DNA from: Paraburkholderia adhaesiva
GTDB taxonomy: Bacteria; Pseudomonadota; Gammaproteobacteria; Burkholderiales; Burkholderiaceae
Assembly (NCBI RefSeq): GCF_021390575.1
Contig: NZ_JAJEJQ010000002.1
Coordinates: 310,001 to 374,000, forward strand
Direction of reading: 5' to 3'
DNA length: 64,000 bases
Shown: positions 40,155 to 49,123 of the stretch, in pieces
How the letters are laid out: every line of letters begins with the position of its first letter
Numbering within the stretch: the first letter of the stretch is position 1
The notes under the pieces: generated by a model
Database searches by the model: none
What the model was told of the DNA's origin: nothing
What the model saw: the letters and a program-made list of their open reading frames with translations, nothing else
Made by a program: the position numbers and the translations under genes

Positions 40155-40477
40155 AGGCCCGACGCGGCACCAGCCCACCCCCCATCCCGGCCCCACCAGT
40201 CGTCGACCCCGACGATCCGTCCATGGGGCTGCTCGCTGGCGTCATCATGAGCGCGAACGGCCAGCCGGGGCTAACCGTGACCACTGTCGACGGACATCCC
40301 GCGACGCTCGCCGTACTCGACGAGACCGGTCACGTCCTGCACAGCGGGCCCGCCGTGGGCGAGGAAGCATGGAGCGTCGTCGTCCATGCCTATCGCCTGT
40401 TCTGGCAGGGCCAGGGCTATCTGAAGGTCTATGGGACACCCGAGGGCTTCACGCAGGACCCAACGCGCGAAGATTGA
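40151..40477 (+). CDS. Phage hypothetical protein
   Basis: 108 aa, starting with a Pro-rich segment (RRGTSPPPIPAPPVVDPDDP) and then a small alpha/beta part (LTVTTVDGHPATLAVLDETG; SVVVHAYRLFWQGQGYLKVY). It is the last gene of the rightward operon and ends 4 nt before the convergent integrase gene. Function unknown. Confidence 0.5.
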   Translation: MKARRGTSPPPIPAPPVVDPDDPSMGLLAGVIMSANGQPGLTVTTVDGHPATLAVLDETGHVLHSGPAVGEEAWSVVVHAYRLFWQGQGYLKVYGTPEGFTQDPTRED

Positions 40478-40481
40478 GTGC

Positions 40482-42176
40482 TCAGGCCACCCGCCGCACG
40501 CTCTTCGTGTGGGCTCGCGGTTTCACCGTTTCATCAGACCGGTCGATGTGTCCGTTGAGTACGGCGCGCAGGTTCACCGCCGAGCCTGCCCGCCACGCTC
40601 CCGTTTTGCGGTCAACGTGAAGCAGCCGGGAAACGCCTGCCTTCGACACCAGCAGCATGTCGATAGTCGGACTGCCCGCCTGCCGCCTGAAGCCATGGTG
40701 GTAAATCGCGATCCGCTCGAACGTGTCGGCCACCAGTTGCCGGGCCTGCAGCCGCGCTCCGGCGTCGAGCATCTCGACACCCTTCACCAGATTCGCCCAC
40801 GCCTTCGCCGCCGTGGGTACTGCAGACTTGCGCGTGGTCGCCAGTTCGTGCTCCAGCGTCGCGACCGCCTCCTGCTCAACGACGAGTTGCGCCTCCAGTT
40901 GCCGGGCCTTGCGCGTAAACGAGGCCGGTGCCGCCGCCTCGTCCTCCAGCAGCGCCTCGGTGAGCCGGTCGATCTGCGCCTGGGTTTTCGCCACGCGCTC
41001 ACGTGCGAGCGCGAGTTTGCCCGCCAGCGGCGAGATCCTGTCGCTCCCCTTGAGCAATGCGTCCAGGTTCATCTGGTCGGCGCAGTAATTCATCAGCGCC
41101 CGCTCGATTGGCACAATGCTGCAACTACCCGCGTCGCAACGATCCGCCTTCAGATGTCCCGAGCAGATGATCCGCCGGTGCCCGTCCTGCGGCAGCCCGT
41201 TGGCCTGACGGTTTCGTTTGTTCGAGTTCTGGGCCGTCATGGGTCCGCCGCAATAGCCGCAGTGCGCAATCCGCAGTCCGGTTACGATGCCCGGGATTTC
41301 TCCCTTGCCGGCGCGTCGCCCCCGCTGGCGCATCATGTGCTGCAGTTCGGCAAACTCGGCTTCGGTCAGCAGCGCCGGATAGTAATCCTTGAGGACATAG
41401 CTCTTGCCATCGACCATTAGGGTTTTTTCGCCGATCAACGCACGATTCTCCATGATCCGGTGAATGCGCGGTGCCGCGCTCACGCCCGCCTCCGCGAGCA
41501 ACGCCTGCGGCCCGGCTATCTGCATGATTTTCGTCGTGCCATATCCCTGCCGGTAGTAGCCGATCACCGACCGGATCACGGTAGCATGGCGCTCTACAAG
41601 GACGTAGCCTTTCTCAGGCACCCATTCGATCCAGCGCGGATCGTGGCCACCAGCGAAAACGGTTCGTAAGTCACCATTGACCCAACCTTCGCACCGCCGT
41701 CTGATGGCCGCTCTTACCCGTTGGCTTTTTGTTTCCGACTCCTCGTGCGCGCGGATCATCACCAGCAGGCTGTAGACGAGATCCATCGGCTGGGCCTTGA
41801 GGGTGCGCGCATTGTATTCACGGTTATCGCACGCCGTGACCACCGTCACGTTGCCATTGATGATCTGTGCAAGCTGGCCCTGCGCGATAAGCGGCTCGGC
41901 ACGCGAGAGCCGGTCCAGCCCCTCGACGATCAGCACCGAACCGGCGGGAATGCGCCCCTCCTCGACGGCACGCAGAAAGGTGCCCAGCGCGCCCTGCTTG
42001 ACGTGTCGCTGACGATAAGCCGACAAACCTTCATCACGTAGTGTAAAGGACGCATCGAGCGTCAGGTCGTGGTCGGCAGCCCAGCGGCTCGCATATTCCA
42101 TCTGCCGGGCGGCACTGGTGCCGTTGGCCTGCTTGGGGTCGCTGAAACGAAGGTAGCTGTAGACACGCGGCTTCAT
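40482..42176 (-). CDS. int: Large serine recombinase (phage integrase)
   Basis: 564 aa. The N-terminal resolvase domain (YSYLRFSDPKQ, with Ser12 as nucleophile; LIVEGLDRLSRAEP) is followed by a recombinase domain (ENRALIGEKTL; YYPALLTEAEFAELQ), a Cys zinc ribbon (CGYCGGPM ... CDAGSC) and a long coiled coil (~390-460). This is the architecture of serine integrases such as phiC31. It inserts and, with a directionality factor, excises the prophage at attB. Its position at the junction with clear host genes places the right attachment site just upstream. Confidence 0.93.
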   Translation of the reverse strand: MKPRVYSYLRFSDPKQANGTSAARQMEYASRWAADHDLTLDASFTLRDEGLSAYRQRHVKQGALGTFLRAVEEGRIPAGSVLIVEGLDRLSRAEPLIAQGQLAQIINGNVTVVTACDNREYNARTLKAQPMDLVYSLLVMIRAHEESETKSQRVRAAIRRRCEGWVNGDLRTVFAGGHDPRWIEWVPEKGYVLVERHATVIRSVIGYYRQGYGTTKIMQIAGPQALLAEAGVSAAPRIHRIMENRALIGEKTLMVDGKSYVLKDYYPALLTEAEFAELQHMMRQRGRRAGKGEIPGIVTGLRIAHCGYCGGPMTAQNSNKRNRQANGLPQDGHRRIICSGHLKADRCDAGSCSIVPIERALMNYCADQMNLDALLKGSDRISPLAGKLALARERVAKTQAQIDRLTEALLEDEAAAPASFTRKARQLEAQLVVEQEAVATLEHELATTRKSAVPTAAKAWANLVKGVEMLDAGARLQARQLVADTFERIAIYHHGFRRQAGSPTIDMLLVSKAGVSRLLHVDRKTGAWRAGSAVNLRAVLNGHIDRSDETVKPRAHTKSVRRVA

Positions 42177-42406
42177 GATTCCGTTTACTATAGACGTTGT
42201 GGAATCCTGAGGTTATATCCATTTACCCTCGGCTTGCCGTGGATAAACATCCCGGAAACGAAATGAATTGTCGAAATCGCGGAACAATGCTGGAACGGTT
42301 GTCGCGCGCGATGGCGTGACGAGGCGAGGCGCTGGCGCTCCTGGCGAGCGCCAGCGTGTCAGAATCCCGCGGTGCGCAAGACGTGCTTGCCGCGCTTATC
42401 GCACGG
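42177..42406. other. Prophage-host boundary, presumed attachment site
   Basis: No gene. This gap lies between the integrase start and the 3' end of the host LysR gene, so an attR/attL half-site should lie here. Serine integrases use short imperfect sites with a 2-bp core, which cannot be located without the other junction. A GC-rich dyad GCTGGCGCT...AGCGCCAGC (about 42331-42355) may end the LysR transcript. Confidence 0.55.
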
Positions 42407-43411
42407 TTATGCGACCCACTCCGAAACGACTGGCGTTTCGAGGGCCGGTCCCGATTCGCGCTCTTCGAGCGTGCGCAGCGAGCAGGCTTTGTCGAGCGAA
42501 GCGCGCCCGCTCAAAAGTGGGCAGCGGTCGAACACTTCGGCGATCCAGTCGACGAACACGCGTACTTTCGGCGACAGATGCCGGCTGTGCGGATAGACGG
42601 CTGAGATCGGCATCGGCAGCGGCTTGAAGTCGGGCAGCACCTCGACGAGTTCGCCCGATTTCAGATGAGGCAGCACCTGGTAACGCGCGGGCTGGATCAG
42701 TCCGAAACCTTCGACGCCACAGGTGACATAGGCATCGGCGTCGTTCACCGAGACGAGGCTCTTGAGCTTGACTTCCACTTCCTTGCCCTCGACGAGGAAC
42801 GCCCAGTCGATCACACGGCCGGTGCGGCTCGAGAAGTAATTCACCGCGCGATGGCCTTCGAGATCCTCGAGCGTTTGCGGCGTGCCGTGCCGGTCCAGAT
42901 AATCCGGCGACGCGCATGACACGCCTTCGAAAATGCCGATTCGGCGCGCCACGAGCGACGAATCCTGCAGCGCGCCCACGCGCACCACGCAATCGACACC
43001 TTCCTGCACGAGATCGACCGGCCGGTCGGTCAGCCCGAGTTGCAGATCGATATCCGGATAACGCGTGTGGAATTCGCACAGAGACGGAATCACGATCAGC
43101 CGGCCAATTGAACCCGGCATGTCGATACGCAGCTTGCCGTGCGGCTTGCGATTGCGGTCCTGGAACGTCTGTTCGGTTTCATCGACATCCGCGAGGATCC
43201 GCACGCAGCGTTCGTAATACGCGGCGCCGTCCGGCGTCAGCGCGAGGCGCCGCGTTGTGCGATGCATGAGACGCACGCCGAGAAACGCTTCGAGATTCTG
43301 GATGATCGTCGTGACCGAGGCGCGCGGCATGTCGAGCGTTTCGGCTGCGCGAGTAAAGCTGTTCGTATCGACAACGCGAGTGAACACCTGCATGGCCTGA
43401 AGGCGGTCCAT
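42407..43411 (-). CDS. bpeT: LysR-type regulator of the RND efflux operon
   Basis: 334 aa. An N-terminal LysR helix-turn-helix (MDRLQAMQVFTRVVDTNSFT, ETLDMPRASVTTIIQNLE) is followed by a substrate-binding domain. It is divergent from llpE and the RND pump genes, the arrangement of bpeT in B. pseudomallei and of ceoR in B. cenocepacia; the name follows that synteny. It should activate the pump operon in response to a ligand. ATG 43411 has GAGTGTTA upstream. The C-terminus is somewhat longer than usual for the family. Confidence 0.85.
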   Translation of the reverse strand: MDRLQAMQVFTRVVDTNSFTRAAETLDMPRASVTTIIQNLEAFLGVRLMHRTTRRLALTPDGAAYYERCVRILADVDETEQTFQDRNRKPHGKLRIDMPGSIGRLIVIPSLCEFHTRYPDIDLQLGLTDRPVDLVQEGVDCVVRVGALQDSSLVARRIGIFEGVSCASPDYLDRHGTPQTLEDLEGHRAVNYFSSRTGRVIDWAFLVEGKEVEVKLKSLVSVNDADAYVTCGVEGFGLIQPARYQVLPHLKSGELVEVLPDFKPLPMPISAVYPHSRHLSPKVRVFVDWIAEVFDRCPLLSGRASLDKACSLRTLEERESGPALETPVVSEWVA

Positions 43412-43597
43412 TAACACTCTCCAAAAGAGTTCGGCCACACCGCGCGACACGCAAAGAGGAGCGCCGCGCGCAAAAAACGAACCACATTGTTCAGGTGCGC
43501 CGAATTGTGTTGCCCGATTATAGGCATTTATTCGAAGGTCTGCCGAACGCACAATTCGCTCAATCAAACTTACTCTCGCGCATTGCGCGGTTTCGAC
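43412..43597. promoter_or_regulatory. Divergent promoter region with LysR-type dyad
   Basis: GAATTGTG (43502-43509) and CACAATTC (43550-43557) are perfect inverted copies 40 nt apart, and another ATTGTT lies at 43486-43491. They are plausible binding sites for the LysR regulator between bpeT and llpE. Confidence 0.5.
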
Positions 43598-44479
43598 ATG
43601 GAAGCATTCAAGCCTTCGACTTCGCGTGATGTGGCCGACGATGCGGCTCAAAATGCCGCTGCGCCAGCCGCCGGCACGGGTACAGATGCGGCGGCGGGCG
43701 AGCTGATCACGACTGATGTGATGATCGAGGGCTACGCGCAGCGGATTGCCTTGCGCCTGTATCGACCCGCCGGTGCGAGCGGGTTGCCGATCCTGCTTTA
43801 TTTTCACGGCGGCGGTTTCGTGCGCGGCACGCTCGACGACGCGGACGCGGCGGCACGCAGTCTCTCGGCGCGTCTGCCCGCACTCGTCGTTTCAGTGGAC
43901 TACTCGCTTGCGCCGAAGTTTCCGTTTCCAGCCGCACCGGAAGACGCGTATCGCGCAGCGCTGTGGAGCATGACGCTGGGCCGCGCATTCGGCGGCGATG
44001 CGAAACGTGTGGTCGCAGCCGGTCATGACGCCGGTGGCCAGATCGCCAACGTGCTCGCGTTCATCGGACGCGATCGCGGTGACGTGCGGCTCGTGGCGCA
44101 GGCGCTTTTTGCGCCGATGCTCGATCCGAGTCTCACGCGACTCGGCGACGAGCGCCGCCTCGGCTCGGACATCACAGCGGGCGAATGCGCCGCGTGCTAT
44201 CGCGCCTATCTGCCCGATGCGGCCCAGCGCGTGCACCCGTACGCGGCGCCGCTCGAATCGATGCGGCTTGCTGGACTGCCGCCGACGCTGATCGTCACCG
44301 CGCAGAACGACGTCCTGCATATCGAAGCCGAGAAATACGCAAGCCGTCTGATCGACGCTGGCGTGCGTACCCAGGTGGTGCGCTATCCGCGGATTTCGCA
44401 CGCGCAGATCGCGAACTACGAGGCCGCGCTCAGCGAAGCAGTGCGCTTCTTCAAAGGCTGTTTCGAGGCCAGTGCATAA
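43598..44479 (+). CDS. llpE: Alpha/beta hydrolase of the efflux operon (LlpE-like)
   Basis: 293 aa, an HSL-type fold with oxyanion motif HGGGF (70-74), the DYSLAPKFPFPAAPEDA segment, a C-terminal D-V-L/H pair (NDVLHIEAEKY; ISHAQI). At the nucleophile elbow the sequence is AAGHDAGG: the serine of G-D-S-A-G-G is an aspartate (D144), so ordinary esterase activity is doubtful. It is the first gene of the pump operon, as llpE is in B. pseudomallei, where it is reported as dispensable for efflux. Start ATG 43598 lacks a strong ribosome site. Confidence 0.82.
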   Translation: MEAFKPSTSRDVADDAAQNAAAPAAGTGTDAAAGELITTDVMIEGYAQRIALRLYRPAGASGLPILLYFHGGGFVRGTLDDADAAARSLSARLPALVVSVDYSLAPKFPFPAAPEDAYRAALWSMTLGRAFGGDAKRVVAAGHDAGGQIANVLAFIGRDRGDVRLVAQALFAPMLDPSLTRLGDERRLGSDITAGECAACYRAYLPDAAQRVHPYAAPLESMRLAGLPPTLIVTAQNDVLHIEAEKYASRLIDAGVRTQVVRYPRISHAQIANYEAALSEAVRFFKGCFEASA

Positions 44480-44516
44480 CGATAACGAACATTGAACACT
44501 TCTCCTGGAGCCCGAC

Positions 44517-45824
44517 ATGTCACTCAAATCGATTTCTCGTACCCGCATCGCGTTGGCGGCGCTGGCCGTTGTCGCGATTGCGGGGTTCGGCACACTCGTC
44601 GCAATGCGGCTCGACGGCCATCCGGCTGTCGCGGCTGAAGCGCCGCCCGCGCCCGAAGTGGACGCCGCGGCCGTGGTCCTGCGTACCATCACCGACTGGC
44701 AGACTTACTCGGGGCGTCTGGCCGCCGTCGAGAAAGTCGATATTCGCCCGCAGGTGTCGGGCACGATCGTTTCCGTGAATTTCCGTGACGGCGCGCTCGT
44801 GAAGAAGGGCGATACGCTCTTCGTGATCGACCCGCGTCCGTACCAGGCCGCCGTCGATCAGGCCGCCGCGCAGCTTGCCGCTGCCACGGCGCGCACGGGC
44901 TACGCGCAGAGCGACTGGGAACGCGCGCAACGCCTCATCGGCGATAACGCCATCGCGAAGCGCGACTACGACGAAAAGCAGAACAGCGCCCGTGAAGCGA
45001 GCGCGAACCTGAAGGCCGCACAGGCGGCGCTCGAAGCCGCGCAAATCAATCTCGGCTTCACGCGCATCGTCGCGCCGGTGTCAGGCCGCGTGTCGCGCGC
45101 GGAGATTACCGTGGGCAACGTGGTGTCGGCGGGTGCAAGCGCGGCGCCGCTCACCACGCTGGTTTCGGTCTCGCCGATCTACGCCGAGTTCGACGCCGAC
45201 GAGCAGACCTATCTCGACTACATCAGCCGCATGAAGGAAGGCTCGAAGGTGCCGGTGGAACTGGGGCTGGCGAACGAATCGGGCTACTCGCGCAAGGGAA
45301 CGATCGAATCGGTGGACAACCGGCTCGACACGACGTCGGGCACGATCCGGGTTCGCGCGCGCTTCGACAACGACGACGGCGCGCTCGTGCCGGGCCTTTA
45401 CGCGCGCATCAAGGTGAGCGGCAGTACCCCGCATCCGGCGCTCCTCGTCAACGACACCGCGATCGGCACCGACCAGGACAAGAAGTTCGTCTTCGTGCTC
45501 GACAAGGAGAATCACGTTGCGTATCGCCCCGTGCAGATCGGCTCGCAGCAGGGCAACCTGCGCGTGATCGTGGGTGGCCTGCAGCCGGGCGAGCGCGTTG
45601 TGGTGAATGGCACGCAGCGCGTGCGGCCTGGCGCAGCCGTGCGCGTGCACATGGTCCCGATGAATGGCGACCCGAACGGCGACGCGAACTCTTCGCTCGC
45701 AAAGAACCACGACGCCGACACGCTTGCCGATGCGCCGAAGGGCGGCTCTTCCGCGAAACCTGCGCAGCCCGCGGCCGTTGCCGGACAGGGGCACGCCAGC
45801 ACGAAGAACAACAAGACCTCCTGA
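44517..45824 (+). CDS. bpeE: RND efflux membrane fusion protein (BpeE/CeoA-like)
   Basis: 435 aa. One N-terminal hydrophobic segment anchors it (IALAALAVVAIAGFGTLVAM). Then come the lipoyl half-motifs (SGRLAAVEKVDIRPQVSG; FRDGALVKKGDTLFVIDPRPY), an alpha-hairpin (~100-170), the second lipoyl half (FTRIVAPVSGRVSRAEITVG) and a beta-barrel. It bridges inner-membrane pump and outer-membrane channel. The C-terminal 50 residues are low complexity. CTGGAG precedes ATG 44517. Pumps of this operon export chloramphenicol and trimethoprim in related species. Confidence 0.9.
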   Translation: MSLKSISRTRIALAALAVVAIAGFGTLVAMRLDGHPAVAAEAPPAPEVDAAAVVLRTITDWQTYSGRLAAVEKVDIRPQVSGTIVSVNFRDGALVKKGDTLFVIDPRPYQAAVDQAAAQLAAATARTGYAQSDWERAQRLIGDNAIAKRDYDEKQNSAREASANLKAAQAALEAAQINLGFTRIVAPVSGRVSRAEITVGNVVSAGASAAPLTTLVSVSPIYAEFDADEQTYLDYISRMKEGSKVPVELGLANESGYSRKGTIESVDNRLDTTSGTIRVRARFDNDDGALVPGLYARIKVSGSTPHPALLVNDTAIGTDQDKKFVFVLDKENHVAYRPVQIGSQQGNLRVIVGGLQPGERVVVNGTQRVRPGAAVRVHMVPMNGDPNGDANSSLAKNHDADTLADAPKGGSSAKPAQPAAVAGQGHASTKNNKTS

Positions 45825-45923
45825 CGCAGGAAGCGCGGCGCAGAGAACGAAAAACGAGCGCCGACCAGGCAATCAGACAGTTAGCTGGTTAGTGATACTA
45901 AGCGTCTACTTAACGAGCAACCC

Positions 45924-48900
45924 ATGAACATATCGAAATTCTTCATCGACCGGCCAATCTTCGCGGGCGTGCTATCCGTGGTGATTCTGCTGGCCGGGGT
46001 GATCGCGCTGTTCCAGTTGCCGATCTCCGAATACCCTGAGGTCGTACCCCCTTCGGTGGTCGTCCACGCGCAGTATCCCGGCGCCAATCCGAAGGTGATC
46101 GCCGAAACCGTGGCCGCGCCGCTGGAAGAGGAGATCAACGGCGTCGAAAACATGCTGTACATGCAGTCGCAGGCGAACAGCGACGGCAATCTCACGCTCA
46201 CGGTCACGTTCCGTCTGGGCACCGACCCGGACAAGGCCACGCAGCTCGTACAGAACCGGGTGAACCAGGCGCTGCCGCGTTTGCCGGAAGACGTGCAGCG
46301 TCTGGGCATCACGACGATCAAAAGCTCGCCGACGCTCACGATGGTCGTGCACTTGATCTCGCCGAACAATCAGTATGACATGACGTATCTGCGCAACTAC
46401 GCGCTGCTCAACGTCAAGGATCGTCTGGCCCGAATCCAGGGCGTGGGCGAAGTGCAGTTGTGGGGCGCGGGCGACTACGCCATGCGCGTCTGGCTCGATC
46501 CGCAGAAGATCGCGCAGCGCAATCTCACGGCAACCGATGTGGTCAATGCAATCCGTGAGCAAAACGTACAGGTCGCAGCGGGTGTGATCGGCGCATCGCC
46601 GAGCGTGCCAGGCACGCCGATCCAGCTCAACGTCAACGCACGCGGCCGTCTCTCGACCGAAAATGAATTCGGCAACATCATCGTCAAGACGAATCCGGAC
46701 GGCGGCGTGACGTATCTGCGCGATATCGCGCGCGTCGAACTCGCCGCGTCCGAGTACGGGTTGCGCTCGCTGCTCGATAACAAGCCCGCCGTGGCGCTCG
46801 CGATCAACCAGGCACCGGGTGCGAACTCGCTTGCGATTTCCGATCAGGTGCGCGCCGCGATGAAGGAGCTCAAGCAGGACTTCCCCGCTGGCGTGGATTA
46901 CCGCATCGTCTATGACCCGACGCAGTTCGTGCGCGCGAGCATCGAGGCGGTCGTGCATACGCTGCTCGAAGCGATCGCGCTCGTCGTGCTGGTGGTGATC
47001 GTGTTCCTGCAGACGTGGCGTGCGTCCATCATTCCTTTGATTGCGGTGCCTGTGTCGATCGTCGGGACGTTCTCGCTGTTGCTTGCGTTCGGCTTCTCGA
47101 TCAATGCGTTGTCACTGTTCGGCATGGTGCTGGCCATCGGGATTGTGGTGGACGATGCGATCGTCGTCGTGGAGAACGTCGAGCGCAACATTGCGAGCGG
47201 ACTCTCTTCGCGAGACGCGACCTACAAAGCCATGCAGGAAGTGAGCGGACCAATCATCGCCATCGCGCTCACGCTTGTTGCCGTGTTCGTGCCGCTTGCG
47301 TTCATGAGCGGTCTCACGGGCCAGTTCTACAAGCAGTTCGCGATGACAATCGCGATCTCGACGGTGATCTCGGCGTTCAACTCGCTGACGCTTTCGCCTG
47401 CACTCTCCGCGCTGCTGCTGCGCGGTCACGGCGAGAAGGAAGACTGGCTCACGCGCTTGATGAACCGCGTGCTGGGCGGTTTTTTCCGTGGCTTCAACAA
47501 GGTGTTTCATAGCGGTTCGGAGGCATACGGACGCGGCGTGCATGGCGTGTTGCGCCACAAAGGCGCGATGCTGATGGTCTACGTCGTGCTGGTCGGTGCA
47601 ACGGCGCTGATGGCGCATATCGTCCCGGGCGGTTTCGTTCCGGCACAGGACAAGGAGTATCTGATCGCGTTTGCGCAATTGCCGAACGGCGCTTCGCTCG
47701 ACCGGACCGAGAACGTGATCCGTGACATGGGGGCGATTGCACTGAAGCAGCCGGGCGTGGAAAGCGCGGTTGCGTTCCCGGGTCTTTCCGTCAATGGCTT
47801 CACGAATAGTTCGAGCGCGGGCATCGTGTTCGTTACGCTCAAGCCGTTCAAGGAACGCAGCGGCAAGGCGCTTTCGGCCGGGGCGATTGCGGGTGCGCTG
47901 AACCAGCAGTACGCGCAGATCAAGGACTCGTTCATCGCCGTGTTCCCACCGCCACCAGTGCTTGGACTCGGCACGCTCGGCGGATTCAAGATGCAGCTTG
48001 AGGATCACGGGGCGGTGGGCTACGAGGCGCTCAATCGCGCGACGGAAGACTTCATCAAGCGTGCGGCGGCGACGCCCGAACTCGGCCCGACGTTCTCGAG
48101 CTATCAGATCAACGTGCCGCAACTGAACGTCGATCTGGACCGCACGAAGGCGAAACAGTTGGGCGTGCCCGTGACGGACGTATTCGACACGATGCAGATC
48201 TACCTCGGCTCGCTCTACGTGAACGATTTCAATCGCTTCGGTCGCGTGTACCAGGTGCGTGCGCAAGCGGATGCACCGTTCCGCCAGAAGGCTGACGACA
48301 TTCTGCAGTTGAAGACGCGCAACGCCGCTGGCGACATGGTGCCGCTCTCATCGCTCGTGACGGTGACGCCTACGTATGGCCCCGAGATGGTGGTGCGATA
48401 CAACGGCTTCACCGCAGCCGATATCAATGGCGGACCGGCGCCCGGTTATTCGTCGGGCCAGGCGCAGGACGCGGCGGAACGCATCGCCGCGGAAGTCTTG
48501 CCGCACGGCGTGAAGTTCGAATGGACCGACCTCACGTACCAGCAGATACTCGCCGGCAACTCGGGCATCTGGGTGTTCCCGATTAGCGTGCTGCTCGTGT
48601 TCCTCGTGCTGGCCGCGCTGTATGAAAGCCTGACGCTGCCGCTCGCGGTGATCCTCATCGTGCCGATGAGCGTGCTCTGCGCGCTAACCGGCGTATGGCT
48701 CACGCGGGGCGACAACAACATCTTCACGCAGATCGGTCTCATGGTGCTCGTGGGGCTCGCTTCCAAGAACGCGATCCTGATCGTCGAATTCGCGCGCGAA
48801 CTCGAACACGATGGCCACACACCGCTCTCGGCCGCCATCGAGGCGAGCCGGATGCGTCTGCGGCCGATTCTGATGACGTCGATCGCGTTCATCATGGGCG

Positions 48901-49109
48901 TCGTGCCGCTCGTGCTTTCGACGGGGGCCGGTTCGGAGATGCGTCACGCGATGGGTATCGCGGTGTTCTTCGGGATGCTCGGTGTGACGGCGTTTGGTCT
49001 GATGCTGACGCCTGTGTTCTATGTGGTGCTTCGGACGATGGCGGGCGGCAAGATTCACGTCGCGCAGAAGGATCGCGGACACACGTCGTTGCCGGCAGTC
49101 GATGCCTGA
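45924..49109 (+). CDS. bpeF: RND multidrug efflux permease (BpeF/CeoB-like)
   Basis: 1061 aa, normal length for HAE1 pumps. The N-terminus is FFIDRPIFAGVLSVVILLAG. The proton-relay pair is visible in GMVLAIGIVVDDAIVVVENV (TM4), and the C-terminal half repeats the pattern with GLMVLVGLASKNAILIVEFA. Two large periplasmic loops bind drugs. It works with the upstream adaptor and the downstream OprC-type channel to expel drugs across both membranes by proton antiport. The gene order llpE-E-F-C supports the symbol. Confidence 0.93.
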   Translation: MNISKFFIDRPIFAGVLSVVILLAGVIALFQLPISEYPEVVPPSVVVHAQYPGANPKVIAETVAAPLEEEINGVENMLYMQSQANSDGNLTLTVTFRLGTDPDKATQLVQNRVNQALPRLPEDVQRLGITTIKSSPTLTMVVHLISPNNQYDMTYLRNYALLNVKDRLARIQGVGEVQLWGAGDYAMRVWLDPQKIAQRNLTATDVVNAIREQNVQVAAGVIGASPSVPGTPIQLNVNARGRLSTENEFGNIIVKTNPDGGVTYLRDIARVELAASEYGLRSLLDNKPAVALAINQAPGANSLAISDQVRAAMKELKQDFPAGVDYRIVYDPTQFVRASIEAVVHTLLEAIALVVLVVIVFLQTWRASIIPLIAVPVSIVGTFSLLLAFGFSINALSLFGMVLAIGIVVDDAIVVVENVERNIASGLSSRDATYKAMQEVSGPIIAIALTLVAVFVPLAFMSGLTGQFYKQFAMTIAISTVISAFNSLTLSPALSALLLRGHGEKEDWLTRLMNRVLGGFFRGFNKVFHSGSEAYGRGVHGVLRHKGAMLMVYVVLVGATALMAHIVPGGFVPAQDKEYLIAFAQLPNGASLDRTENVIRDMGAIALKQPGVESAVAFPGLSVNGFTNSSSAGIVFVTLKPFKERSGKALSAGAIAGALNQQYAQIKDSFIAVFPPPPVLGLGTLGGFKMQLEDHGAVGYEALNRATEDFIKRAAATPELGPTFSSYQINVPQLNVDLDRTKAKQLGVPVTDVFDTMQIYLGSLYVNDFNRFGRVYQVRAQADAPFRQKADDILQLKTRNAAGDMVPLSSLVTVTPTYGPEMVVRYNGFTAADINGGPAPGYSSGQAQDAAERIAAEVLPHGVKFEWTDLTYQQILAGNSGIWVFPISVLLVFLVLAALYESLTLPLAVILIVPMSVLCALTGVWLTRGDNNIFTQIGLMVLVGLASKNAILIVEFARELEHDGHTPLSAAIEASRMRLRPILMTSIAFIMGVVPLVLSTGAGSEMRHAMGIAVFFGMLGVTAFGLMLTPVFYVVLRTMAGGKIHVAQKDRGHTSLPAVDA

Positions 49110-49123
49110 GGGAGAAAAAAAGC

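Noticed and set aside
42177..42406. Search for a tRNA gene as integration target
   Set aside because: No tRNA-like sequence is visible, and large serine integrases do not usually use tRNA genes.
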